From NCBI RefSeq assembly GCF_040744945.1, contig NZ_CP160453.1:6696001-6760000 (forward strand): a stretch of 64,000 nt of DNA, given 5' to 3'. Source of the DNA: Saccharothrix sp. HUAS TT1 (GTDB lineage: Bacteria > Actinomycetota > Actinomycetes > Mycobacteriales > Pseudonocardiaceae). The position numbers were made by a program, and so were the translations under genes. This document shows positions 46,890 through 56,125 of this stretch, one piece after another. Position 1 is the first letter of the stretch; each line of letters begins with the position of its first letter. The notes beneath the pieces were generated by a model. It was not told the origin of the DNA and did not search any database. It saw only the letters and a program-made list of their open reading frames with translations.

Positions 46890-48086
46890 ATGGCAGAGGT
46901 AGTAGTGGTCGGTGGCGGGATCGGCGGACTGGCCGCCGCCACCGCCGTGGCACGGCGGGGGCACCGGGTCGTCGTGCTCGAACGCGCGGACCGGTTCGCC
47001 GAGATCGGCGCGGGCATCCAGATCGCGCCCAACGGCATCCACGCGCTCGACGCGCTCGGTGTCGGCGCGTCGGTGCGCGCCACCGCCGTCTACATCGACG
47101 AGTTGCGGTTCATGGACGGCACCACGGACGAGCACGTGGTGAGCATGCCGCTGACCGAGGGGTACCGCGCCCGGTTCGGCAACCCCTACGTGGTGGCGCA
47201 CCGCGCCGAGCTGCACGCGTCCCTGCTGGACGCCTGCCGCTCGATGCCGGGCGTGCGGCTGCGGGTCGGTTGCGCGGCGGTCGGCTACGAGCAGGACGGC
47301 GCGAGGGCCACCGTCGTGCTCGCGGGCGGCGAGCGGGTCACCGGCGACGCGGTGATCGGCGCGGACGGCATCCGCTCGGCGATCCGCCGGCAGCTCGTCG
47401 GCGACGGCGAGCCGGTGGTGTCCGGGCACACCGCGTACCGCGCCCTGATCCCGATGGCCGACGTGCCGCCGGAGCTGCGGTGGAACGCGGTGACCTGGTG
47501 GGCGGGCCCCGGGCGGCACTTCGTGCACTACCCGATCAACGGCGGCCGGACGTTGAACCTCGCGGTCATCCACGAGGACGGCGCGACCGAGGCGGTCAAC
47601 GGCGTGCCGGTGGGCACACCGCACGTGCGCCGGCTGTTCGACGGGTTCGGGCCGACCGCCCGGCGGCTGCTGGCGCTGGGCGACGACTTCCGCGCCTGGG
47701 GACTGGTCGACCGCGACCCGGTGGACACGTGGGTCGACGGCCGGGTGGTGCTGCTCGGCGACGCCGCGCACCCGATGCTGCACTTCGCCGCGCAGGGCGC
47801 CTGCCAGGGGCTGGAGGACGCCGTGGTGCTCGGCGGGCTGCTCGACAGCGGCGCGGAGGCGTTCCCGGAGCGGTTCCGCCGGTACAACGCCGTGCGGCGG
47901 GAGCGGACCGCCGACGTGCAGCGGGTGTCCCGGCGCAGCACGGTGCTGTGGCACCCGGAGGGCGCCCGGGCGCGGGCGCGCAACGCCGCCCTCGCCGCGT
48001 TGACGCCCACCGAGCTGCACGACCGGGTCGCGTGGCTGCACCGGGCGGCGGTGCCCGCCGGCGCCGGGACGGCGGTGGCGCGGTGA
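46890..48086 (+). CDS. FAD-dependent aromatic monooxygenase (salicylate/hydroxybenzoate hydroxylase type)
   Basis: 398 residues. Class A flavin monooxygenase: GGGIGGLAAATAVARRGHRVVVLERA (in parts) at the N-terminus, the DG motif VIGADGIRSAIRRQL, and the GD motif VLLGDAAHPMLHFAAQGACQGLEDA (in parts). The E-I-G-A-G-I-Q-I stretch is shared with salicylate and 3-hydroxybenzoate hydroxylases. It should add a hydroxyl to, or decarboxylate by hydroxylation, an aryl acid; cremeomycin's pathway has a comparable enzyme. Its stop overlaps the next GTG (GTGA), so translation is coupled to the CreE-like gene. Confidence 0.85.
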   Translation: MAEVVVVGGGIGGLAAATAVARRGHRVVVLERADRFAEIGAGIQIAPNGIHALDALGVGASVRATAVYIDELRFMDGTTDEHVVSMPLTEGYRARFGNPYVVAHRAELHASLLDACRSMPGVRLRVGCAAVGYEQDGARATVVLAGGERVTGDAVIGADGIRSAIRRQLVGDGEPVVSGHTAYRALIPMADVPPELRWNAVTWWAGPGRHFVHYPINGGRTLNLAVIHEDGATEAVNGVPVGTPHVRRLFDGFGPTARRLLALGDDFRAWGLVDRDPVDTWVDGRVVLLGDAAHPMLHFAAQGACQGLEDAVVLGGLLDSGAEAFPERFRRYNAVRRERTADVQRVSRRSTVLWHPEGARARARNAALAALTPTELHDRVAWLHRAAVPAGAGTAVAR

Positions 48087-50050
48087 ACGGGTCGCTGGCG
48101 GTGTGCGTCGTCGGGATGGGACCGCGCGGCCTGTCCGTGCTGGAACGCCTGTGCGCCAACGAACGCGCGCGACCGCGCCACGAGGCGGTCACCGTGCACG
48201 TGGTCGACCCGGCGCCGCCGGGGCCCGGCTCGGTGTGGCGGACCACCCAGTCGCGCCTGCTGCTGATGAACACGGTCGCGTCGCAGATCACCGTCCACAC
48301 CGACGCGAGCACTCGCATCGAGGGTCCGATCGAACCCGGTCCCACCCTCTACGAGTGGGCGCGGGGTCTCACCCGGCACGAAGACCCGGAGGTGCTGGCC
48401 GAGGCGAAGGCGCTCGGACCGGACAGCTACCCGACGCGCGCCTTCTACGGCAGCTACCTGGCGGCGGCGTTCGACCGGGTGGTGGCGACCGCGCCGGCCG
48501 GCGTCACGGTGCGGGTGCACCGCTCGCGGGCGGTCGCGATGGCCGACACCCACGGCGCGTCCGGCGGACCGCAGGGCGTCCGGCTGGAGGACGGCACCCG
48601 CGTCCACGACCTGGACGCGGTCGTGCTCGCCCAGGGCCACCTGCCGACCCGCCCGTCGCCGCGCGAGGCCCGCACCGCCAGCCTGGCCCGCATCCACGGC
48701 CTGACCTACCTGACCCCGGCGAACCCGGCGGACGTCGACCTCGACGTCGTGCCCGCGGGCGAGCCGGTCCTGCTGCGCGGTCTGGGGTTGAACTTCTTCG
48801 ACCACATGGCCCTGCTGACCCTCGGTCGCGGCGGCGCGTTCGCCCGGGACGGCGACCGGCTGGTGTACCGGCCGTCCGGGCGGGAACCGCACCTCGTCGC
48901 GACGTCCCGGCGCGGCATCCCGTACCACGCGCGCGGCGAGAACCAGAAGGGCGCGCACGGCAGGCACACGCCGAGGGTGTTCACCGCCGACGTGGTCGCC
49001 GAGCTGCGCCGACGTGCCGCGACCGACGACCGGGTGTCCTTCGGGGTGGACGTGTGGCCGCGGATCGCCGTCGAGGTGGAGAGCGTCTACTACGGCACGC
49101 TGCTGAGGTCCCGGGGGCGGCCGGCCGACGGCGACCGGCTGGCCGAGCGGTACGCCGCCGCGCGCACCGCGACGGCGCGGTCGCGGCTGCTGGACGAGCA
49201 CGGCGTCGCGCGGGCCGACCGGTGGGACTGGGAGTCGATCTCCCGGCCGCACGGGGACCGGCGCTTCGCCGACCGCGCCGACTTCCGCGACTGGTTGCTC
49301 GGCCACCTGGCGCGCGACGTCGAGGAGGCCAGGCGGGGCAACGTCGACGGCCCGCTCAAGGCCGCCCTGGACGTGCTGCGGGACCTGCGCAACGAGATCC
49401 GGCTGGTGGTGGACCACTGCGGCCTGGACGGCGGCTCCCACCGCGACGACCTCGACGGCTGGTACACCCCGCTCAACGCGTTCCTGTCCATCGGCCCGCC
49501 GGCGCGGCGCGTCGAGGAGATGATCGCCCTGGTCGAGGCCGGTGTGCTGGAGCTGACCGGGCCCGGCGCCGTGCTGTGGCTGGACACCGGGGAGGACCCG
49601 GCGTTCGTCGCCGAGTCGCGCGAGGTCCCCGGTCCGCCGGTGCGGGCGCGGGTGCTGATCGAGGCGCGGCTGCCGGAACCGGACCTGCGGCGCACCGAGG
49701 ACCCGCTGATGCGGCACCTCCTGGCGACCGAGCAGATCCGGGCGCACCGGGTCCCGACCTCGTCCGGCTCCCACTACGAGACCGGTGGCCTGTCGGTCAC
49801 CGAGCGGCCGTACCACGTGCTCGACGCCAAGGGACGCGCTCATCCGCGGCGCTTCGCGTACGGGGTGCCGACGGAGTCGGTGCACTGGGTGACGGCGGCC
49901 GGGATCAGGCCGGGCGTCGACTCGGTGACCCTGGGCGACTCGGACGCGATCGCGCAGGCCGTGCTGTCCCTGACGAGGGCGTCGCGCGCGCCGTTCACCG
50001 TGCTGCCGGTCGGTGGGCTGGAGCCGGTGCCGGAGGGGGTGATCGTGTGA
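48083..50050 (+). CDS. creE: CreE/FzmM-type flavin monooxygenase (aspartate to nitrosuccinate)
   Basis: 655 residues. FAD/NAD(P)-binding protein with the GMGPRGLSVLERL start of the PF13454-like family rather than a class A hydroxylase start, a second nucleotide site around LRGLGLNFFDHMALLTLGRGG, and a C-terminal YHVLDAKGRAHPRRFAYGVPTESVHW. Size, family and its coupling to a fumarase-superfamily lyase match CreE, which oxidises L-aspartate to nitrosuccinate in the aspartate-nitrosuccinate pathway. GTG 48083 overlaps the stop of the preceding gene by four bases, and its stop overlaps the next start by four. Assignment to aspartate N-oxidation rests on gene context and family, not on a known residue set. 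Confidence 0.68.
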   Translation: MNGSLAVCVVGMGPRGLSVLERLCANERARPRHEAVTVHVVDPAPPGPGSVWRTTQSRLLLMNTVASQITVHTDASTRIEGPIEPGPTLYEWARGLTRHEDPEVLAEAKALGPDSYPTRAFYGSYLAAAFDRVVATAPAGVTVRVHRSRAVAMADTHGASGGPQGVRLEDGTRVHDLDAVVLAQGHLPTRPSPREARTASLARIHGLTYLTPANPADVDLDVVPAGEPVLLRGLGLNFFDHMALLTLGRGGAFARDGDRLVYRPSGREPHLVATSRRGIPYHARGENQKGAHGRHTPRVFTADVVAELRRRAATDDRVSFGVDVWPRIAVEVESVYYGTLLRSRGRPADGDRLAERYAAARTATARSRLLDEHGVARADRWDWESISRPHGDRRFADRADFRDWLLGHLARDVEEARRGNVDGPLKAALDVLRDLRNEIRLVVDHCGLDGGSHRDDLDGWYTPLNAFLSIGPPARRVEEMIALVEAGVLELTGPGAVLWLDTGEDPAFVAESREVPGPPVRARVLIEARLPEPDLRRTEDPLMRHLLATEQIRAHRVPTSSGSHYETGGLSVTERPYHVLDAKGRAHPRRFAYGVPTESVHWVTAAGIRPGVDSVTLGDSDAIAQAVLSLTRASRAPFTVLPVGGLEPVPEGVIV

Positions 50051-51423
50051 CCGGGTCGGATACCGGCCTGCTCTCCCCCGTGCGCGCGGGGACACCGGTG
50101 GAGGCTCTGGTGTCCGACGAGGCGTGGGTGCAGGCGATGCTGGACGCGGAGGCCGCGCTGGCCCGGGCGCAGGCGGAGTTGGGCACCGTGCCGCGGTCGG
50201 CGGCCGAGGCGATCACCCGCGCGGCCCGGGTGGAGGCGTTCGACGTGCGCGCCCTGGCCGTGGCCTCGCGGGAGACCGCCAACCCGGTCGTCGGCCTGGT
50301 CCAGGCGCTCACCGCCGCCGTGGACGCGGACGCGGCGCCGCACGTGCACCGCGGCTCCACCAGCCAGGACGTCTTCGACACCGGCGCGATGCTGGTGGCG
50401 CGGCGCGTCCTGCGCGCCATCCGGGCCGACCTGGGCCGCTGCGCGGACGCGCTGACCGACCTGGCCCGCGAGCACCGCGACACCCCCATGGTGGGCCGGA
50501 CGCTGGCGCTGCACGCCGTGCCGACGACGTTCGGCCTGAAGGCGGCCGGGTGGCGCCAGTCGGTGCTCGACGCGGACCGGCGCCTGGCGGCCGTGGCCGA
50601 CGCCCTGCCCGTGTCGCTCGGCGGGGCCGCGGGCACGTTGGCCGGCTACCTGGTCCACGCCGGACCGCTCGACGACCCGGCGGCCTACGCCGAACGGCTG
50701 GTCGAGGCGTTCGCCGCCGAGACCGGCCTGGCCGCGCCGCCGCTGCCCTGGCACGCCGCCCGCGCGCCCCTCGCCGACCTGGCCGCCGCGCTGGCCCTCA
50801 CCGCGGGCGTGCTGGGCAAGATCGCGGTGGACGTGCAGTCCCTGGCCCGGACCGAGGTCGGCGAGGTGGCCGAACCCCACCGGCCCGGCCGGGGCGGCTC
50901 GTCGGCCATGCCGCACAAGCGCAACCCGGTCCTGACGACCTTGTTGCGCAGCGCGGCGCTCCAGGTGCCACCGCTGGCCACCGCGGTGACCCAGTGCCTG
51001 CTGGCCGAGGACGAGCGCTCCGCGGGCGCGTGGCACGCCGAGTGGCTGCCGCTGCGCGAGTGCCTGCGGTTGACCGGCGGCGCGGCGCACACCGCGGTGG
51101 AACTCGCCGAGGGGCTGGAGGTCAGGCCGGAGCGGATGCGCCGCAACCTCGACCTCACCGGCGGCCAGGTCGTCTCCGAGCGGATCGCGGCGCTGCTCGC
51201 GCCGCACCTCGGCCGGGCCGAGGCCAAGCGGTTGCTGGCGCACTGGTCCGCGCTCGCCGACCGGACCGGCCGGTCGCTGGCCGACGTGCTGGCCGACGCG
51301 CCGGAGCCGGCCGGGTCGGTCGACCCCGCCGATCGGGCGGACTGGTGCGACCCGACCCGCTACACCGGCGCGGCCGGGTCCATGGTGGACCGCGCGCTGG
51401 CCGGCGGTTCCCGCGCCACCTGA
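50047..51423 (+). CDS. creD: CreD-type nitrosuccinate lyase (fumarase/adenylosuccinate lyase superfamily)
   Basis: 458 residues. The signature loop of the superfamily, GRGGSSAMPHKRNPVLTT, is intact, as are the HRGSTSQDVFDTGAML and the TLALHAVPTTFGLKAAGWRQSV segments. The family includes adenylosuccinate lyase and carboxymuconate cycloisomerase, but no purine or protocatechuate genes are nearby. In the CreE/CreD pair, CreD eliminates nitrous acid from nitrosuccinate, leaving fumarate. The GTG at 50047 overlaps the preceding stop by four bases (GTGA), the coupling expected for such a pair. Last gene of the operon; a 149-base gap follows. Confidence 0.7.
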   Translation: MTGSDTGLLSPVRAGTPVEALVSDEAWVQAMLDAEAALARAQAELGTVPRSAAEAITRAARVEAFDVRALAVASRETANPVVGLVQALTAAVDADAAPHVHRGSTSQDVFDTGAMLVARRVLRAIRADLGRCADALTDLAREHRDTPMVGRTLALHAVPTTFGLKAAGWRQSVLDADRRLAAVADALPVSLGGAAGTLAGYLVHAGPLDDPAAYAERLVEAFAAETGLAAPPLPWHAARAPLADLAAALALTAGVLGKIAVDVQSLARTEVGEVAEPHRPGRGGSSAMPHKRNPVLTTLLRSAALQVPPLATAVTQCLLAEDERSAGAWHAEWLPLRECLRLTGGAAHTAVELAEGLEVRPERMRRNLDLTGGQVVSERIAALLAPHLGRAEAKRLLAHWSALADRTGRSLADVLADAPEPAGSVDPADRADWCDPTRYTGAAGSMVDRALAGGSRAT

Positions 51424-51572
51424 CGGATTCCACCACCGCGCGTGGTGCTCCCCCGTCCCGTCGGCACATCATGGGAACACGGCGGAAACCCGTGCCGAAC
51501 GATGGCCTGCCGTTCCACGAGCGTTGGGGCACAACGACAGTCGCACTCACTCAACCGTGATGGGAGACTCCT
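51424..51572 (+). other. Intergenic gap with a 29-codon open frame upstream of the DAHP synthase
   Basis: The gap has a small hairpin CACCAC/GTGGTG (51431-51436, 51442-51447). An ATG at 51471 opens a 29-codon frame ending at TGA 51558-51560, 12 bases before the DAHP synthase start. It has no clear ribosome site. Its product (MGTRRKPVPN, then DGLPFHERWG and TTTVALTQP) has one tryptophan and no run of regulatory codons. It may be chance. Confidence 0.25.
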
Positions 51573-52745
51573 GTGGACAACGCCTTGCTCGACTTCCGGC
51601 GGGCCGCGGCGCTGCAGCAACCGGACTGGGCGGACCCGGCGGCCGTGCGCCGGGTCCGCGAGGACCTGGCCCGCTCCCCCGGCCTGGTCACCGGCGAGGA
51701 GGTGCGCGACCTGCGCGCGGCGCTGGCGCTCGTGGCCACCGGCGGCGCGCACGTGGTGCAGGCCGGTGACTGCGCCGAGGACCCGGTGGAGTGCGAGGCC
51801 GGCTACGTGGCCCGCAAGGCGGCGTTGCTGGACGTCCTCGCGGGCACCATGAAGATGATCACCCGTCGACCGGTGGTGCGGGTCGGGCGGATCGGCGGGC
51901 AGTTCGCGAAGCCGCGGTCCAAGCCGACCGAGCTGGTCGGCGGGGTCGAGCTGCCGGCGTACCGGGGGCACATGGTGAACAGCCCGGAGCCGGACCCCGA
52001 GGGGCGGCGGCCGGACCCGCGCCGGATGCTCGTCGGCTACTCCGCGGCCAGCGCCGTGATGCGGCACCTGGGCTGGGGCGGCCGCCGGCAGCGCGGCCCG
52101 ATCGACCCGGTGGTGTGGACGAGCCACGAGGCGCTGCTGCTGGACTACGAGACCTCGCTGGTGCGCCGGGACGGCGGTGGCGAGGCGGTGCTGACGTCCA
52201 CCCACTTCCCGTGGATCGGCGAGCGCACCCGCCAGGTGGACGGGCCGCACGTCGACCTGCTCGCCCGGGTGGCCAACCCGGTGGCGTGCAAGGTCGGGCC
52301 GACCACGACCGCGGCCGAGGTCCTGGCGCTGTGCGAGCGGCTGGACCCGCACCGCGAGCCGGGCAGGCTCACGCTGATCGCGCGGATGGGCGCCGACGCC
52401 GTCGCCGACCTGCTGCCGCCGCTGGTGGAGGCGGTGCGCGCGGCGGGCCACCCGGTGATCTGGCTGTGCGACCCCATGCACGCCAACACCGTCGTGACCC
52501 CCGACGGCCTCAAGACCCGGTACCTGAGCGCGCTCAACCGCGAGGTGGCCGCCTTCCGGGTCGCCGTGGAGGCGGCGGGCGGCGTCGCGGGCGGCCTGCA
52601 CCTGGAGGCCACGCCCGACCACGTCACCGAGTGCGTGCCCGGTGAGTCCGAAGTGGACCGCGTCGGCGAGAAGTACACCAGCTTCTGCGACCCGAGGCTC
52701 AACCCGGACCAGGCGGTGGCCACCATCCACGCCTGGCGCGACTGA
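51573..52745 (+). CDS. DAHP synthase, class II (pathway-specific)
   Basis: 390 residues. The class II fold shows VQAGDCAED, RVGRIGGQFAKPRSKPTE, the NSPEPDPEGRRPDPRRM segment and TSHEALLLDYE, all typical of the plant-type/Streptomyces enzymes. It condenses PEP and erythrose-4-phosphate to start the shikimate pathway. Shorter than the housekeeping form (about 440-460 residues), as in PhzC-like copies found in antibiotic clusters. It is the first gene of a four-gene operon with an SDR, PhzD and PhzE; it increases chorismate supply for the cluster. GTG 51573 with GGGAG seven bases upstream. Confidence 0.9.
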   Translation: MDNALLDFRRAAALQQPDWADPAAVRRVREDLARSPGLVTGEEVRDLRAALALVATGGAHVVQAGDCAEDPVECEAGYVARKAALLDVLAGTMKMITRRPVVRVGRIGGQFAKPRSKPTELVGGVELPAYRGHMVNSPEPDPEGRRPDPRRMLVGYSAASAVMRHLGWGGRRQRGPIDPVVWTSHEALLLDYETSLVRRDGGGEAVLTSTHFPWIGERTRQVDGPHVDLLARVANPVACKVGPTTTAAEVLALCERLDPHREPGRLTLIARMGADAVADLLPPLVEAVRAAGHPVIWLCDPMHANTVVTPDGLKTRYLSALNREVAAFRVAVEAAGGVAGGLHLEATPDHVTECVPGESEVDRVGEKYTSFCDPRLNPDQAVATIHAWRD

Positions 52746-52758
52746 GCGGGAGGACACG

Positions 52759-53532
52759 ATGACGAACGGGACGGTCGCCCTGGTCACCGGGGCGGCGGGC
52801 GGCATCGGCGCCGCCGTGGTCCGGACCCTGGCCGCCGGCGGCGCCGCGGTGGCCGCCGTGGACCGCGACGCCGACGCGCTCGCCGGGCAGGTGGCCCGGT
52901 GGAACGCCGACGGGCTGGCGGTGCGCGCCCACCCGGCCGACGTGAGCGACGCCGCTCGGGTGGAGGAGGTGGTGGCCGCCGTCGAACGCGACCTCGGGCC
53001 GATCGACCAGCTGGTCAACGCGGCCGGCGTGCTGCGCCTCGGCGAGGTGGTCGACCTGGGCGACGAGGACTGGCACACCACCATCGCGGTCAACACCACC
53101 GGCGTCTTCCTGGTCTCCCGGGCCGTGGTGCGCCGGATGACCGGGCGCCGCCGGGGCGCCGTCGTGACGGTCGCGTCCAACGCGGCGGCCACACCGCGCA
53201 CGCACATGGCGGTGTACGCGGCGTCCAAGGCGGCGGCCACCATGTTCACCAAGTGCCTCGGCCTCGAAGTGGCCCGGCACGGCGTGCGGTGCAACGTGGT
53301 GGCGCCCGGCTCGACCGACACGCCGATGCTCAGCTCCATGTGGCACGACGAGACCGGGCCGCGCGGCACGATCGAGGGCAGGCCCGAGGAGTTCCGGGTC
53401 GGCATACCCCTGGGCAAGCTGGCCCGGCCCGAGGACGTGGCCGACGCCGTGGCGTTCCTGCTCTCCGACGCCGCTTCGCACATCACGCTGCACGCCCTGA
53501 CCGTCGACGGCGGGGCCGCGCTCGGCGCGTGA
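52759..53532 (+). CDS. Short-chain dehydrogenase, probable dihydro-3-hydroxyanthranilate dehydrogenase
   Basis: 257 residues. Rossmann [15 protein letters not shown] at the N-terminus, [11 protein letters not shown], catalytic YAASKAAA (Tyr-x3-Lys), and the C-terminal [23 protein letters not shown] close to EntA-type 2,3-dihydro-2,3-dihydroxybenzoate dehydrogenases. Positioned before phzD and phzE, it most likely oxidises dihydro-3-hydroxyanthranilate to 3-hydroxyanthranilate, as in the calcimycin-type pathway. ATG 52759 with GGGAGGA just upstream. Confidence 0.82.
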   Translation: MTNGTVALVTGAAGGIGAAVVRTLAAGGAAVAAVDRDADALAGQVARWNADGLAVRAHPADVSDAARVEEVVAAVERDLGPIDQLVNAAGVLRLGEVVDLGDEDWHTTIAVNTTGVFLVSRAVVRRMTGRRRGAVVTVASNAAATPRTHMAVYAASKAAATMFTKCLGLEVARHGVRCNVVAPGSTDTPMLSSMWHDETGPRGTIEGRPEEFRVGIPLGKLARPEDVADAVAFLLSDAASHITLHALTVDGGAALGA

Positions 53533-53554
53533 CCGCACCCGGAGGACGAAGGAC

Positions 53555-54217
53555 ATGACCGGCATCCCCCCGATCGCACCCTACCCGCTGCCGAACGCGG
53601 GCGACCTGCCCGCCAACACCGCCCGGTGGACCCCGGACCCGGACCGCGCGGTCCTGCTGGTGCACGACATGCAGCGCTACTTCCTCGCGCCGTTCCCCGA
53701 CCCGCTGCGCGGGCGCCTGGTCGACGCCGCCGCCCGGCTGCGCGACCGGTGCGCGGCGCTCGGCGTCCCGGTGGCCTACACGGCGCAGCCCGGCGGCATG
53801 GACGAGCGGCAGCGCGGCCTGCTCAAGGACTTCTGGGGTCCGGGCATGCGCACCGACCCCGCCGACCGCGAGGTGGTGGCCGAACTCGCGCCCGACCCGG
53901 CCGACTGGGTGCTCACCAAGTGGCGCTACAGCGCGTTCTTCCGGTCCGACCTGCTGGACCGGATGCGGGCGCTGGGGCGCGACCAGCTCATCCTGTGCGG
54001 GGTGTACGCGCACGTCGGCGTGCTGATGACGGCGGTGGAGGCGTTCACCAACGACATCCAGGCGTTCCTGGTGGCCGACGCGGTGGCCGACTTCACGCCC
54101 GAGCACCACCGGTTGGCCGTCGAGTACGCGGCCGACCGGTGCGCCGTGGTCGTGACCGCCGAGCAGGTGCTGGACCACCTCGGCTCGCCCGCCCGCCGAC
54201 AGGCGGTCGCGCGATGA
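53555..54217 (+). CDS. phzD: Isochorismatase PhzD
   Basis: 220 residues. The family catalytic residues are visible: aspartate in [11 protein letters not shown], lysine in [11 protein letters not shown], and the [17 protein letters not shown] stretch with the YAHxG motif that replaces the nucleophilic cysteine. PhzD hydrolyses the vinyl ether of 2-amino-2-deoxyisochorismate to dihydro-3-hydroxyanthranilate. The overlap ATGA with phzE couples the two genes. ATG 53555 follows a GGAGGAC site. Confidence 0.92.
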   Translation: MTGIPPIAPYPLPNAGDLPANTARWTPDPDRAVLLVHDMQRYFLAPFPDPLRGRLVDAAARLRDRCAALGVPVAYTAQPGGMDERQRGLLKDFWGPGMRTDPADREVVAELAPDPADWVLTKWRYSAFFRSDLLDRMRALGRDQLILCGVYAHVGVLMTAVEAFTNDIQAFLVADAVADFTPEHHRLAVEYAADRCAVVVTAEQVLDHLGSPARRQAVAR

Positions 54218-56070
54218 GCCGGCCGCACGACCTGCTGGACGACGTGCTGGCGTCCCGGTCGCCCGCGTACGCGCTGCTGCACCGGCCGGGGACGGACCCG
54301 GACGCGGTGGACGTCCTGGTCGGCGACCTGTCCGCGCCCGAACGGCTGGCGGACCTGCCGAGGCGGCCCGGCGGCGGGCACGAGGTGCTGGCGATCGTCC
54401 CCTACCGGCAGGTCGCGGAGCGCGGGTACGCGTGCGTGGACGACGGCGAGCCGCTGATCGCGCTGAGCGTCACCGACCAGGCCGTGCTGCCGCTGGACGA
54501 CGTGCTGCGGCGGTTGCCGGACGTGCCGATCGACGTGGTCGGCGGGCACTTCGACGTGGACGACGACGCGTACGCCGAGACCGTCCGCCGGGTGGTCACC
54601 GAGGAGATCGGCGCCGGTGAGGGCGCGAACTTCGTGGTCAAGCGCTCGTACGTCGCCGAGATCACCGACTACTCGCAGGCCACGGCGCTGACCCTGTTCC
54701 GCAGGCTGGTGCGCGGCGAGAGCGGCGCGCACTGGACGTTCCTGGCGCACGCCGGCGACCGCACGTTCGTCGGCGCGACCCCGGAGCGGCACGTCACCAT
54801 CGACGCGGGCACGGCGGTGATGAACCCGATCAGCGGCACCTACCGCTACCCGTCGTCGGGACCCGCGCTGAGCGGGGTGATGGACTTCCTGGCCGACGTC
54901 AAGGAGTCCGACGAGCTGTACATGGTGCTGGACGAAGAGCTGAAGATGATGGGCCGCATCTGCGACACCGGCGGGCGCGTGGTCGGGCCGCGGCTGCGGG
55001 AGATGGCCAGGGTCGCGCACACCGAGTACTTCATCGAGGGCCGCACCACCCGCGACCCGCGTGACGTGCTGCACGAGACGCTGTTCGCGCCCACGGTGAC
55101 CGGCAGCCCGCTGGAGAGCGCCTGCAAGGTGATCAGCAGGCACGAGCCGGCGGGCCGCGGCTACTACAGCGGGGTGATCGCCCTGATCGGCCGGGACGAG
55201 CGCGGTCGTGACGCGCTGGACTCGGCCATCCTCATCCGCACCGCCGACATCGACCGGTCGGGCACGCTGCGGATCGGGGTCGGCGCCACCCTGGTGCGCC
55301 ACTCGGACCCGGAGGCGGAGGCCGCCGAGACGCGCGCCAAGGCGGCGGGGCTGCTGGCCGCGCTGCGGCGGACCGGGTTCGCCGAGCACCCGCGGGTGCG
55401 GGCCGCGCTGGAGGAGCGCAACGCCACCATCGCCCGGTTCTGGCTCGGCGAGGAGGGCACCCGGCGGCTCTCGTCGCTGGCGGGCAGGCGGGTGCTGGTC
55501 GTGGACGCGGAGGACACGTTCACGTCGATGCTCGCCCACCAGCTGCGGGCGCTGGGGCTGGACGTGTCGGTGTGCCGCTTCGACGAGCCGCACGACACGG
55601 CGGGCGCCGACCTGGTGGTCATGGGACCGGGTCCGGGCGACCCGCGCGACGGCTCGCACCCGAAGATCTCGCACCTGCGCGGCGCGGTGGACCGGCTGCT
55701 GGCCGACCGGACGCCGTTCCTGGCGGTGTGCCTGAGCCACCAGGTGCTCAGCGCGCGGCTGGGGTTGCCGCTGGTGCGGCGGGACGTGCCGAACCAGGGC
55801 GCGCAGCGGGAGATCAAGCTGTTCGGCGCGCGCGAGCGGGTCGGGTTCTACAACACGTTCGCCGCGCGCAGCCGGGACGACGTGCTGGACGTCGACGGGG
55901 CCGGCCGGGTGGAGGTGTGCCGGGACCCGGAGACCGGTGAGGTGCACGCCCTGCGCGGGGCGCACTTCGCCTCGATCCAGTTCCACGCGGAGTCCGTGCT
56001 GACCCGGAACGGGCCGCAGATCATCGGCGACCTGCTGGCGGGGCTGGCGGCGGACCTCTCGGCGGTGTGA
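54214..56070 (+). CDS. phzE: 2-amino-2-deoxyisochorismate synthase PhzE
   Basis: 618 residues, a fusion of an anthranilate-synthase-like domain (1-430) and a class I glutamine amidotransferase domain (440-615). Visible: [10 protein letters not shown] and [10 protein letters not shown] in the chorismate site, [15 protein letters not shown], and in the amidotransferase [14 protein letters not shown] with nucleophile C506 and QFHAESVLT with H591. PhzE converts chorismate and glutamine to 2-amino-2-deoxyisochorismate. ATG 54214 overlaps the stop of phzD by four bases. It is the last gene of the operon; the two-component system genes follow after 55 bases. Confidence 0.93.
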   Translation: MSRPHDLLDDVLASRSPAYALLHRPGTDPDAVDVLVGDLSAPERLADLPRRPGGGHEVLAIVPYRQVAERGYACVDDGEPLIALSVTDQAVLPLDDVLRRLPDVPIDVVGGHFDVDDDAYAETVRRVVTEEIGAGEGANFVVKRSYVAEITDYSQATALTLFRRLVRGESGAHWTFLAHAGDRTFVGATPERHVTIDAGTAVMNPISGTYRYPSSGPALSGVMDFLADVKESDELYMVLDEELKMMGRICDTGGRVVGPRLREMARVAHTEYFIEGRTTRDPRDVLHETLFAPTVTGSPLESACKVISRHEPAGRGYYSGVIALIGRDERGRDALDSAILIRTADIDRSGTLRIGVGATLVRHSDPEAEAAETRAKAAGLLAALRRTGFAEHPRVRAALEERNATIARFWLGEEGTRRLSSLAGRRVLVVDAEDTFTSMLAHQLRALGLDVSVCRFDEPHDTAGADLVVMGPGPGDPRDGSHPKISHLRGAVDRLLADRTPFLAVCLSHQVLSARLGLPLVRRDVPNQGAQREIKLFGARERVGFYNTFAARSRDDVLDVDGAGRVEVCRDPETGEVHALRGAHFASIQFHAESVLTRNGPQIIGDLLAGLAADLSAV

Positions 56071-56077
56071 CCGGGTC

Positions 56078-56091
56078 GTACTTCCGGCCGA
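56078..56091 (+). promoter_or_regulatory. Direct-repeat box 1, upstream of the histidine kinase gene
   Basis: GTACTTCCGGCCGA occurs here and again at 57943-57956. Here it lies 22 bases ahead of a TACCAT -10 (56114-56119) that precedes the kinase GTG by six bases (leaderless), a position suitable for an activator. Likely binding site of the adjacent response regulator. Confidence 0.5.
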
Positions 56092-56125
56092 TCCGGCCCG
56101 GCCACCGCGCTCGTACCATCGTCGG

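Noticed and set aside
50047..51423. purB (adenylosuccinate lyase) or pcaB
   Set aside because: The superfamily signature alone does not decide this; there are no purine or protocatechuate genes nearby, and the gene overlaps a CreE-like flavoprotein gene.
54214..56070. Phenazine biosynthesis cluster
   Set aside because: phzD and phzE are present, but PhzF, PhzA/B and PhzG are missing and an EntA-like dehydrogenase is present instead, so 3-hydroxyanthranilate is the better end point.
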